Below, in pieces: positions 38,036 through 45,827 of a DNA stretch of 64,000 nucleotides. Made by a program: the position numbers and the translations under genes. Within the stretch, counting starts at the first letter, position 1; every line of letters starts with the position of its first letter. Source of the DNA: CBDHGY01 sp965263325 (GTDB lineage Bacteria > Pseudomonadota > Alphaproteobacteria > Caulobacterales > Hyphomonadaceae); NCBI GenBank assembly GCA_965263325.1, contig CBDHGY010000002.1, positions 1,612,001-1,676,000 on the forward strand, written 5' to 3'. Under the pieces are notes generated by a model. It had not been told where the DNA came from, searched no databases, and saw only the letters and a program-made list of their open reading frames with translations.

Positions 38036-38740
38036 TTACCCCTTCAGCTCAATCCAGAGCGTATCAGATTGCGCGAGTAGTTCGCCCTCCGCGCTATGCA
38101 GCGCGGCACCAGCCCAGTGCTTTCTACCGTCTGAGCGATCATGCCAGCCAGTGACGATAAGCTCGTCGCCCGCGCGTGGCCGCTCAAGAACTCTCGCCGT
38201 CATTTCGCCGAGCAGGACAAATCCGGTCTCATCCGGCAGGGCAAACGCACTCGGGCAATCCAGCGCCGCCCAGATAATCTCAGGGCGAAGCAATCCCTCT
38301 TCATCGCAGAATTGCTCGCCGACGATCCAGGCACCGGCTGCGCCTTCATAACCCTCGACCCGGCCCGCTTTGATGCAGAGCGCCTCTGATGGGTCCCGGC
38401 TTGGCCCGCAAACAAAGCAAGTTGGCAGACCATGTTCTTCGGCGTTTGGATATGAACGAACACCGGTGCGCGCGAGGTCCAGAGGCGGCGACGCAGGCGC
38501 TGTTTGCGCAACCTCTCCAGCGCGCGCGCTCATCACCAGTGTTTCGCCGTGATGGACCGCAAGCTCGCCTCCCTTCCCGGTGACGGCGAGCGGGGTATCC
38601 AGCGGTGGCGGTGCGGAGAGCCGAATTCGCACGCTCTCGTTCGCAAAATTGGCGAGCATACCTGCGCAATACCCGCCATTGCCGGATTCAGGAGGGCCGT
38701 TGAATTTCTTGCCAATTGTGAATGTGCCGAGATTGGCCAT
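38036..38740 (-). CDS. Hotdog-like protein under a TPP riboswitch
   Basis: A 234-residue soluble protein that looks like two hotdog-type halves, as in thioesterase or acyl-CoA-binding relatives. Segments such as GGYCAGMLANF, GLPTCFVCGPSRDPSEAL and WAALDCPSAFAL contain a C-x2-C pair and conserved aromatic positions. I know similar proteins only as hypothetical. The gene follows a TPP riboswitch with no thi gene in between, and GGGA lies ten bases before the ATG. A role in thiamine salvage or thiazole/pyrimidine handling is possible from the control alone; the sequence does not show it. Confidence 0.7.
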   Translation of the reverse strand: MANLGTFTIGKKFNGPPESGNGGYCAGMLANFANESVRIRLSAPPPLDTPLAVTGKGGELAVHHGETLVMSARAGEVAQTAPASPPLDLARTGVRSYPNAEEHGLPTCFVCGPSRDPSEALCIKAGRVEGYEGAAGAWIVGEQFCDEEGLLRPEIIWAALDCPSAFALPDETGFVLLGEMTARVLERPRAGDELIVTGWHDRSDGRKHWAGAALHSAEGELLAQSDTLWIELKG

Positions 38741-38750
38741 AATCTGTTTC

Positions 38751-38837
38751 CCGTCCCTCGCGCTGGCATGACCCAGATCAGGTTCAAAGGGTAAGTCTCA
38801 GCCCGGCTGGCGAATTCCAGATGGGCACCCCTCGGAT
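38751..38837 (-). promoter_or_regulatory. TPP riboswitch before the hotdog-like gene
   Basis: Same landmark order as the copy at 37902-37989, differing over about 87 bases only by one G missing from a CCCGGG run. The closing P1 strand lies about ten bases before the ATG at 38740. High identity over this length, including non-conserved loops, points to recent duplication or gene conversion. Confidence 0.95.
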
Positions 38838-38875
38838 AACCCGGAATGTAGACGATCAGGCTGGAATGTCCATGC

Positions 38876-39460
38876 CTAGCCTGCCGCTTTTGCCCCGCGC
38901 TTTTCGGCGGTTTTCAACCATCTTTGGATCTTCTTTTCTGAAGCGGTTTTCACCGTGCCAACCTGAAGCACGCGCACCGGGCTGATGCCGGAAAATTTCA
39001 GTATCGTATTCTTCACCTGATTTTTCGCTGGCCGTGCATTCTGAACCCGGTCAAACCAGGCCGGCGCATCGGAGGTGAGCAAGACGTCCGCGCTGCGCCC
39101 CTTCAGAAGTTTTTCCCAGAAGATTTTCCCTTCTGGATACGCCATCGCGAAACCCGGCAAGAAAGCGCGGTCAATCAGGCCCTTGGCTTTTGCTGGCATT
39201 CCGCCCCACCAGACCGGATACGCCCAGCAAACATGATCAGCCCATTTAATATTTTCCCGCCACTCGACAATGCAGGGCTCATGTTCTTTGCGCGCGTGAT
39301 AGCCTTCTGTCAGGTCGGGATCGAAGTCCATCTTGTGCAGATTCATGCGGCGAACTTCAGCGCCATTCTCTGTTGCCCCCTTCGCATACGCATCCGCCAT
39401 CCCGTGGGAAAGTGAATTTTCGCGCGGATGCCCGACCCAGATGAAGATCCTTTTTGCCAT
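38876..39460 (-). CDS. NAD(P)H:quinone oxidoreductase-like flavoprotein
   Basis: A 194-residue flavodoxin-fold protein of the NQO1/KefF/MdaB group that binds FMN or FAD and transfers two electrons from NAD(P)H to quinones. Family marks are IFIWVGHPRENSLSHGMADA at the start and YPVWWGGMPAKAKGLIDRAF in the middle. It lies upstream of the second riboswitch on the same strand, with its own start 150 bases from the divergent TIR gene. Substrate specificity unknown. Confidence 0.85.
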   Translation of the reverse strand: MAKRIFIWVGHPRENSLSHGMADAYAKGATENGAEVRRMNLHKMDFDPDLTEGYHARKEHEPCIVEWRENIKWADHVCWAYPVWWGGMPAKAKGLIDRAFLPGFAMAYPEGKIFWEKLLKGRSADVLLTSDAPAWFDRVQNARPAKNQVKNTILKFSGISPVRVLQVGTVKTASEKKIQRWLKTAEKRGAKAAG

Positions 39461-39611
39461 GACAGTCTCCTTCTTTCAGCACCCTAGCTGAAGCTTGCAG
39501 GATTATTCCAGCTACCTTTTGGCTTGTGGCGATTTCGCGCAGGCTCTCAGATGAGAACACTAGACGCGATACCACCGTTCGCTATGGTGATGGCTGGTGG
39601 AGGACAGTAGA

Positions 39612-40874
39612 ATGAACAATCAGCTCGCAGACCTGCGCGTCATGGTATCGTATGCGCGGGTGGATGCCGGGCCTCTGGCGCGCGAACTTGCAGATGGCCT
39701 CGAAGCGGCAAACTTCGAAGTGCTGCTCGATGTCGACGATATTGAAGCCGCCGCAGATTGGCAGGACCGTCTGGCAGATATCATTCGGTCCGTTGATACG
39801 ATCGTGATTGTCCTAACGCCCGGATGGATCGCGTCGAAAACCTGCAATTGGGAATTTGAAGAGGCCGTGCGCCAAAACAAGCGCATCATCCCGATCATGC
39901 ATAAGGAGCCACTGGAAGATGCGCCGGCTCCAGAGGAGATCAGCCGGCTGAACTATATCTTCTTTGATGGCAGCCAGCCTTTTGGTTCAGCTCTGAAAGA
40001 GCTGGCACCGGCCCTGCGGCTAAATCTCGGTTGGATCCGTGATCACACACACTACTCGGAAAGTGCGCGCATGTGGGAAGACCGCGGGCGCGACCCTGCC
40101 ATGCTGCTGCGCGGGGCTGAACTGCAACGCGCTCTGAACTGGCAATCAGACCGCGAACCAAATTTTCCCGAAATCTCTATGAGCCTGAATGAGTTCCTAT
40201 CGCTGAGCGCAGAGAATGAGACGGTGCAGGCCGCAGCGCGCAAACGCACCGGCTCGTGGACGATTGCGGTATTCATGATCGTTCCATTATGCCTGACGAT
40301 CACAAACGGTTATGCGATCTGGCTGAACTTCGACCGAATGAATGGCATGCCGCAAACTGATTTGCTCGATTATTCTGAAATGCTCGCCTGGCTCACATTG
40401 ATGGACAATGTTGCGCTATCCAGCCTGGTTGCGGGCGGTCTTTGTTGCATTGGCGCGGTGTGGCTGCGCGGAAACTTGTCGAGCACGATTCTTGGCGGAA
40501 CAGCGGCGGCCATCGCAGCCATCGGGATGACGAGCTATCTCGCGCTCAGTCAGGTGGGCGATGTAATTGTTTCGCAAGCGCGCGTGCTCGATGAGAAAGC
40601 GGCAAATAATTCGTTTGACGCGGGCGCGTGTGCCCCCACGCTGCGCGATGTCGCTGACCGTTACCGCGACCCGAGCGGAACCCTCCCAGCGCCGCAAAAT
40701 GTGTCGGCCTGCCCTCAGAATCAGAAAACTGGAGCGGCCTATAATGCGTGGCGACATCAGGTCGGTCCATTTGAGTTCCTGCCTGTTTTCGGACTGTTCA
40801 TCTTGCCGATCGTGATTATCCTGATCGTGAGGCTGGCGCAGGGTCGGCGCGATCGAGCGCCCCGCTCTTCCTAA
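39612..40874 (+). CDS. TIR-domain protein with four membrane spans
   Basis: A 420-residue protein. The N-terminal 140 residues are a TIR domain: RVMVSYARVDAGPLARELADGL, LDVDD, and SKTCNWEFEEA with Glu81 in the NADase catalytic position. Next comes a linker with HTHYSESARMWEDRGRDP and LLRGAELQRALNW, as found after TIR domains in multi-domain bacterial proteins. Then come about four hydrophobic spans (near residues 210-235, 260-285, 290-315 and 385-410). GGAGGA lies seven bases before ATG 39612. Membrane-anchored TIR proteins can be immune NADases or signalling adaptors; nothing nearby shows which applies here. Confidence 0.85.
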   Translation: MNNQLADLRVMVSYARVDAGPLARELADGLEAANFEVLLDVDDIEAAADWQDRLADIIRSVDTIVIVLTPGWIASKTCNWEFEEAVRQNKRIIPIMHKEPLEDAPAPEEISRLNYIFFDGSQPFGSALKELAPALRLNLGWIRDHTHYSESARMWEDRGRDPAMLLRGAELQRALNWQSDREPNFPEISMSLNEFLSLSAENETVQAAARKRTGSWTIAVFMIVPLCLTITNGYAIWLNFDRMNGMPQTDLLDYSEMLAWLTLMDNVALSSLVAGGLCCIGAVWLRGNLSSTILGGTAAAIAAIGMTSYLALSQVGDVIVSQARVLDEKAANNSFDAGACAPTLRDVADRYRDPSGTLPAPQNVSACPQNQKTGAAYNAWRHQVGPFEFLPVFGLFILPIVIILIVRLAQGRRDRAPRSS

Positions 40875-40884
40875 TACTTCGCTG

Positions 40885-41268
40885 TTAACGCGGCCAACCG
40901 AACCAAATCGCCGCAACTGCTAATACCAGCGTGAACGCGCCCATTATCTGTGTCATCGGATTGGCGACCAGAAACGGCTTTGCAAAGGACATAAAGGTTT
41001 TCGGCAGCGCCATAAGAAACCAGCCTTCAATCAGCATCCCTGCGCCAATGACGGTTACAATCCCGCGCTCAACTGTCGAGAAATCGTGAAATCCGATCAA
41101 TATGGCGGCACCCAATGGAGCCATTATGGCACCGGTGATATAACTGAGCATTGGCTGATCGCCGATCCCCTCTACCATAGCGGTGACGCGCGCTGGTGAA
41201 ATTAGTAACGCCAGTCCGCCGCCAACCATGTATACGCCCATTAGGAAAATTATGATTTTGGCTGACAT
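40885..41268 (-). CDS. Small four-span membrane protein
   Basis: A 127-residue protein that is nearly all hydrophobic, with four predicted spans (MSAKIIIFLMGVYMVGGGLALLI; SYITGAIMAPLGAAILIGF; GIVTVIGAGMLIEGWFLMAL; MGAFTLVLAVAAIWFGW). The start at 41268 is fixed by a perfect AGGAGG-type site. The size and layout resemble DUF2065- or DoxX-like small membrane proteins, but I would not name a family. Convergent with the TIR gene, 10 bases apart. Confidence 0.75.
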   Translation of the reverse strand: MSAKIIIFLMGVYMVGGGLALLISPARVTAMVEGIGDQPMLSYITGAIMAPLGAAILIGFHDFSTVERGIVTVIGAGMLIEGWFLMALPKTFMSFAKPFLVANPMTQIMGAFTLVLAVAAIWFGWPR

Positions 41269-41409
41269 GTGCTCCTCCTGTGCAAACGCACCTAATTGGA
41301 CAATTGCGACGGATCTAACCGTGAGTACCGAGTTTATCGTCGATGGTAATACAATCGTATGCGGACTTATACGTAGCCCGAATACGGACAACCGTTTGGT
41401 CATCTCATC

Positions 41410-42486
41410 ATGCCGATAAACCTCAATTCGTACTTTGATCGCATCAAGTTTGAAGGATCCGTGCGCGCGGACCTTGCGACACTGAACGCCCTCATGTCTG
41501 CGCATGTGCGCGCAATACCTTTTGAAAATCTGGATGTGTATGCCGGGCGCGGTGTCACGAGAGACCTCAATGCGATATTCGACAAGATCGTGACACGCCG
41601 CCGCGGCGGGTGGTGTTACGAGATGAACGGCTTGTTTGAATGGGTTCTGCAAGAAATCGGGTTTGACGTTCGCCGCCTTTCAGCCGGTGTTCGGCGTGCG
41701 AAACTCGGCGATGGCGCGCTGGGCAATCATCTGAGTTTGCAAGTCGAGCTGGACCGGTCCTATCTGGTTGATGTCGGATATGGTGGCTCACAGCTTTACG
41801 CCCTGCCGATTGAAGATTCGGTGACAACCCACCGCCCGCTGCAAATCGCGCTCGTGAAGATAGAGGATGGATTTTGGCGGTTTCATGAAGGCGGACCGGG
41901 ATCGGTTGTCAGTTATGATTTCAAAACCGGTTATTGCGACGAGACACTCCTCACCGCGAGCCATGAGAGCCAGCAGAGCGATCCCGATGCAATTTTCAGA
42001 AAGACACTTATCGCGAAAATTCGGCGCGGCGACGCGGGCGCGCCTTTGAGTATCTTGGCCCTGCGCGGGCGCGCCTTTGAGGTTCAAAGACCTGGCTGGA
42101 AAGAAACAACCTTTTTGGACTCACCTGAACGCGTCGCTGAAATTCTGAATGATGTCTTCATCAGCCAGATCTGGAGCGGCTTAAAAACTGCGGGCCGCCC
42201 AGCCAATACTGCCAGATGTAACGCCAGCCAGGTCGCCACGACGCCCAGAAATGCGGCTACCGATAAAAACCGCCAATCTGTAAATAGTTCGCGTGCTTCA
42301 ACCATTAAGAAAACCCCGTTGACGGGGTGCCATAGAACAAACAAAACGAGCGAGACTATCGCCGCAGGGAACAGCCAATTTTTACGATGCTTCGCAACCC
42401 AAATAATTGGTCCGCGAAAGATGACTTCTTCCAAGAGCGCTGGCATGAGAAGCGCAATAACTGCAAGTCGCAAAAATCCAGCATAG
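41410..42486 (+). CDS. Arylamine N-acetyltransferase with antisense-derived C-terminal extension
   Basis: Transfers acetyl from acetyl-CoA to arylamines and similar compounds. The Cys-His-Asp triad is present: C69 in RRGGWCYEMN, H107 in GNHLSL and D121 in YLVDVGYGG. Families of this kind end near 260-280 residues, but this frame has no stop there and runs to residue 358. The last hundred residues, from about KTAGRPAN, are Thr/Ala/Lys-rich, lack any family pattern and are exactly antisense to the CPBP protease gene. Loss of the native stop is likely; activity may be kept. Confidence 0.85.
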   Translation: MPINLNSYFDRIKFEGSVRADLATLNALMSAHVRAIPFENLDVYAGRGVTRDLNAIFDKIVTRRRGGWCYEMNGLFEWVLQEIGFDVRRLSAGVRRAKLGDGALGNHLSLQVELDRSYLVDVGYGGSQLYALPIEDSVTTHRPLQIALVKIEDGFWRFHEGGPGSVVSYDFKTGYCDETLLTASHESQQSDPDAIFRKTLIAKIRRGDAGAPLSILALRGRAFEVQRPGWKETTFLDSPERVAEILNDVFISQIWSGLKTAGRPANTARCNASQVATTPRNAATDKNRQSVNSSRASTIKKTPLTGCHRTNKTSETIAAGNSQFLRCFATQIIGPRKMTSSKSAGMRSAITASRKNPA

Positions 42487-42620
42487 TCATCAATCAATCG
42501 AAATTGAAACAGCCCGGTCGCAACGCTGAACGCACCTGCTATCGCAGCGAAGACAAGCGTTGCAACTGCTGTCAGAACCCACTCTGCTTTAGTTGGCGAG
42601 CGGAACATTACGTCACCCAT
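42084..42620 (-). CDS. CPBP-family intramembrane metalloprotease
   Basis: A protein of about 178 residues with four to five membrane spans and the CPBP motifs: EEVIFRG (residues about 60-66, the EExxxR site) and the His-containing LFVLWHPVNG in a later span. Members cut prenylated or bacteriocin-immunity-related substrates; many in bacteria are uncharacterised. The ATG at 42620 overlaps the racemase stop by eight bases; the ATG at 42608 is an alternative. Its C-terminus after VFKPLQIW is polar and overlaps the acetyltransferase antisense by about 400 bases. Confidence 0.8.
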   Translation of the reverse strand: MGDVMFRSPTKAEWVLTAVATLVFAAIAGAFSVATGLFQFRLIDDYAGFLRLAVIALLMPALLEEVIFRGPIIWVAKHRKNWLFPAAIVSLVLFVLWHPVNGVFLMVEARELFTDWRFLSVAAFLGVVATWLALHLAVLAGRPAVFKPLQIWLMKTSFRISATRSGESKKVVSFQPGL

Positions 42621-43305
42621 GTATCCACTTATCGATTGCTGCAGCATGAATATGCGTGGTGGAGAGAACGGGGACTTCGCAGTCGCCCTCGTTCAAAATC
42701 ATACAAAGCTCGGTACATCCAAGGATAACGCCGTCGGCGCCTTCAGACTGATAGCGCGCAACCATCTCCTGTAACTCAGCGCGCGAGCGATCTTTCACAA
42801 TACCTTCGACAAGTTCGTCAAAAATAATCCGGCCGATCATAGCGCGCTCATCTTCGCTCGGGATAATCGGCGCTCCAGAGTAACGCGCGGCCAGCGCGGG
42901 CGCGAAGAACGCGCCGCTCATGACCCATGGCGTGCCGGTAAGCACCGGGCGGTTTATGCTTTTTGCGGTCAGCTCATCTGTCAGACTATCAAGCATATGA
43001 ATAACGGGCAGTCCGGTCGCATCTGCGACAGCGTCCGCAGCGACATGTGTTGTGCCTGACGTAATCGCGATGGCCTCTGCCCCGCCTGCTTTGAGTGATT
43101 TTGCCCCGCTGATAACTTCTGCGTTGAACGCGTCCCAGTTTTCAGACTGATAGTGACCGAACATTACGCCGTAATCGAGCATATAGTAGAGCAGCTTCGC
43201 AGAATGCTGACCGCCGCGATGCTCACGCGCATGCGCGTTCAACAAATCATAGTAGATTTTCGTGGCTTCAGGGCTGACCCCGCCAATAAGACCAATGAGA
43301 GACAT
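42613..43305 (-). CDS. Aspartate/glutamate racemase-family protein with Ser in place of first catalytic Cys
   Basis: A 230-residue protein with the racemase fold: opening LIGLIGGVSPEATKIYYDLLN, and the second active-site Cys at C197 in GVILGCTEL. The first site, normally CNTxH, reads SGTTH (S83), so the usual two-cysteine mechanism cannot work as such. Related enzymes with Thr at this position are known to act on L-Asp/L-Glu selectively; whether a Ser does the same is inference. It is upstream of the CPBP gene and slightly overlaps it. Confidence 0.85.
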   Translation of the reverse strand: MSLIGLIGGVSPEATKIYYDLLNAHAREHRGGQHSAKLLYYMLDYGVMFGHYQSENWDAFNAEVISGAKSLKAGGAEAIAITSGTTHVAADAVADATGLPVIHMLDSLTDELTAKSINRPVLTGTPWVMSGAFFAPALAARYSGAPIIPSEDERAMIGRIIFDELVEGIVKDRSRAELQEMVARYQSEGADGVILGCTELCMILNEGDCEVPVLSTTHIHAAAIDKWIHG

Positions 43306-43430
43306 GCTCTGCGTTTAGTGCCCTCTGCGCGAATTGTGAACCTTAACAAAAGAAGCAGCTGCGTTAACCAAATCCTGACCAGTTGCAGACATGAACCTCC
43401 ACAAAGAAGACACTCTACGGAGATCATATC

Positions 43431-44249
43431 ATGCCAGATGGTTCACCAATGGCCGAAGCATTTGTCACAAAGGCGCAAGATCGAAGCAGCGCAAAGCGGA
43501 CCATGCGCAAGTTCAAGGTCGACCTGTGGGCGACTGATTTCAACACAGCCGAAATTGGCATCCTGAAGCGTACGCAAAACGAAGCTGCCTCCGATCAATT
43601 CACCAAGGATATGGAGATCATCGGTCAGACAGTGGATGACGGTAAGCGAGAAGCCCTTATCGCCTATCGCAAAGAGCTATGGGATGAGACGGAAGGCGCA
43701 GACCGCCGGCTTGTCATTAAGTTGTTCTCCGAAACGCTTGGCTGGCGCGGAACAATGGAAATGATGGTCGGGCGCTCGCTGCAACTTACACGCGGCGCCG
43801 GTATTCCTGTTCCAGCTTTCTCACTGAACCTTGCGCGGCACCAACAGCTAATTCAGGTTGAGCGCTGCGCCCGAAAATGGCCACTGCTGCCAGAGCGTTT
43901 TACATTCTTCATTGAAACGAAACGCGGCCCGCGGTTTTACACGCTGCGCGAAAATCTATTCAGTCTTGGCGCGGACTATAGCCTGTTCGATGAACAGAAC
44001 CGCAAGATCGGTCATTTGGATCAACGGCTTTTGAATCTTGGCGGTGCCTGGATTGTGAAGCTCGACAAAGCGCATACGAACCGAAAACTCGAAACCGTGT
44101 TAGAGATGTTTTGCGCGATGCTGAAGTTTAACAATGCAAGCAAGAAGCACATCAAACGCCTGCACGCCAAGATCAGAGACGGAAAGATTGCACCGCAGCT
44201 CAGCCATCGTGAGGTTGATCTGTACTACAATCCCCGGCGCCGGCGCTAA
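43431..44249 (+). CDS. Hypothetical protein with LURP-one-related-like C-terminal half
   Basis: A 272-residue soluble protein. Residues about 150-220 resemble the LURP-one-related/tubby-like fold: FIETKRGPRFYTLRENLFSLGADYSLFDEQNRKIGHLDQR, the pattern of a beta-barrel around a helix, seen in phospholipid-scramblase-like proteins. The N-terminal half is helical with no match I know. The C-terminus is very basic (YYNPRRRR). It stands alone with a four-base CTAA stop overlap with the convergent YjbR-like gene. The assignment is tentative. Confidence 0.6.
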   Translation: MPDGSPMAEAFVTKAQDRSSAKRTMRKFKVDLWATDFNTAEIGILKRTQNEAASDQFTKDMEIIGQTVDDGKREALIAYRKELWDETEGADRRLVIKLFSETLGWRGTMEMMVGRSLQLTRGAGIPVPAFSLNLARHQQLIQVERCARKWPLLPERFTFFIETKRGPRFYTLRENLFSLGADYSLFDEQNRKIGHLDQRLLNLGGAWIVKLDKAHTNRKLETVLEMFCAMLKFNNASKKHIKRLHAKIRDGKIAPQLSHREVDLYYNPRRRR

Positions 44250-44614
44250 TCAACGAGCAGGCCCAGCTCCCGCTGAAGCTTTTTGGTAAGACCAGATCCA
44301 ACGATCTGATAGCTCATGCGGATATGTTCTTTCAGCTCTGCTTCGCTGAGTGTTTCGTCAGACATCCACTGGATCCACTTCATTCCCCGAGACGCGAGAT
44401 ACGGCGCTGGGCGCAATCCGGGTTGATCGCCTAAGACTTCAAAAGCGATCGGGCTCACTTTAAATGAGACATGCAACTCCGCGCATTCTTCCTCCCATCG
44501 CCCAACCGCATAAACTTTCCCGCCAATCTTCCAGACATGCGCGCCGCCCCATTGCACAACGCTGGTTGAGTGCGGAAGGGATTTGCAGAATTTATTATAA
44601 GCTTTGATATCCAT
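44246..44614 (-). CDS. MmcQ/YjbR family protein
   Basis: A 122-residue protein of the MmcQ/YjbR family (a CyaY-like double-wing fold, often annotated DNA-binding). Typical features are the opening MDIKAYNKFCKSLPHSTSVVQW, KIGGKVYAVGRW, a VSFKVSP strand and the ELKEHIRMSYQIVGSGLTKK C-terminal helix. Function in the cell is unknown. It is convergent with the upstream gene through CTAA. Confidence 0.85.
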   Translation of the reverse strand: MDIKAYNKFCKSLPHSTSVVQWGGAHVWKIGGKVYAVGRWEEECAELHVSFKVSPIAFEVLGDQPGLRPAPYLASRGMKWIQWMSDETLSEAELKEHIRMSYQIVGSGLTKKLQRELGLLVD

Positions 44615-44696
44615 CTTGTGAGCTTATCTGAAGGATGCCGCAATCGGAAACAAGTTGTGTTTGGCGCTCCTGCTCCGAGCAGATTAGGCGGCCCTT

Positions 44697-45287
44697 ATGA
44701 CCAAGACAGTTTTACTTGATACCCCCATGCAACTCGGGGATGTGTCTCTAGCGCCTGTTACAGATGCTGATAAAGACGGACTGCGGGCAGCAGCTGATTC
44801 TGAAGAAACCTGGAAGTGGTATACCTACCGGGCAGACGGGGAATATTTCGATACACAATTTTGGCCGGGATATTTCGAAACCCCCGCGAGCGATTCCGAT
44901 GTACACTTTGTTGTTCGCTTCAAAGACAAAATTGTTGGATCAACTTGCTACCTCGCTATGAGTGAACAGTACAAGCGCGTCGAAATAGGAGGGACGTGGT
45001 ACCATGCCGACGTTCGCGGCGGCATTGTGAACCCAAGTTGCAAACTGATGCTCTTAAAGCGCGCCTTTGAGTGGGGCGCTCAACGCGTTGAGCTGAAAAC
45101 TGACAGCAATAATGCGCGGTCGCGCGCGGCAATCCTGAAGCTTGGTTGCCAGTTCGAAGGCATTCTACGGAATCACAAATACCTGCATGATGGGCGCGTG
45201 CGTCATTCAGCCTACTTCTCAATGATCCCAGAGGAATGGCCAGCGGCAAAAGCGAAACTCGAAGCGCGGATTGCCGCTCTCGCTTAG
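44697..45287 (+). CDS. GNAT-family acetyltransferase, RimJ/RimL-like
   Basis: A 196-residue acetyltransferase. The fold's acetyl-CoA-binding arm is visible in WGAQRVELKTDSNNARSRAAILKLGCQFEGILRNHKYLHDGRVRHSAYFSMI, typical of the RimJ/RimL branch that acetylates ribosomal or other N-termini and some antibiotics or metabolites. The substrate is not determined. It ends with a TTAG four-base overlap with the convergent ArsC-like gene. Confidence 0.82.
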   Translation: MTKTVLLDTPMQLGDVSLAPVTDADKDGLRAAADSEETWKWYTYRADGEYFDTQFWPGYFETPASDSDVHFVVRFKDKIVGSTCYLAMSEQYKRVEIGGTWYHADVRGGIVNPSCKLMLLKRAFEWGAQRVELKTDSNNARSRAAILKLGCQFEGILRNHKYLHDGRVRHSAYFSMIPEEWPAAKAKLEARIAALA

Positions 45288-45610
45288 GTCAGTTGTTCAG
45301 ACACGTCTTTGCCCCAGCCGACAAAAAGTGATTTGCCACGCTCGATAACCGGGCGCTTGATCAGCGTCGGATGTTCGATGAGGATCGGGAGCGGGTCACC
45401 TTCCTTGTCAGCATCCGACAGACCCCGCCACGTCGTTGAGCGGCGATTGACGAGTTTGTCTGCGCCTGCTTCGACAAGCCAGGTGGGGACTTTTACCGGC
45501 AAATCCGTTTCAGTTCGTATGTCTATGAATGTCACCCGCTTACCGGCCGCTTCCAAAGCCTTCAGCGCTTTCTTGCAGGTGTCGCAGTTTTTCAGTCCAT
45601 ATAATTTCAT
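45284..45610 (-). CDS. ArsC/Spx-like (YffB-type) protein
   Basis: A 108-residue thioredoxin-fold protein of the ArsC family in the YffB/Spx branch. It has the C-x2-C pair CDTCKK at residues 9-12, the VTFIDIRTETDLP segment and NRRSTTWRGL. Such proteins are usually glutathione-dependent thiol reductases or regulators, not necessarily arsenate reductases; no ars genes are near. It converges with the GNAT gene. Downstream of its start are about 200 bases without a gene. Confidence 0.82.
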   Translation of the reverse strand: MKLYGLKNCDTCKKALKALEAAGKRVTFIDIRTETDLPVKVPTWLVEAGADKLVNRRSTTWRGLSDADKEGDPLPILIEHPTLIKRPVIERGKSLFVGWGKDVSEQLT

Positions 45611-45827
45611 TTCACCTCACTTGCACCGCGCGGGAAGCACGTCCTCGGCACGCAGCGCCGTGCGCGCGGACATACATCCAAAGCAAAGTGCTAAAGAAGG
45701 AGATTTCGACCATCCCCTACAAGAAAATATAGCCTACCCGGATTCCTGTGTTCTGCAACAAATATTGCAGGGGCCGCCATAGTCGTCATCGCGATACTCT
45801 GTAACACGGTGGGCAATACAAGCGAAC

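Noticed and set aside
45611..45827. G/C-rich inverted repeats in the gap after the ArsC-like gene
   Set aside because: No T-run, no consistent long stem and no reading frame; nothing assignable.
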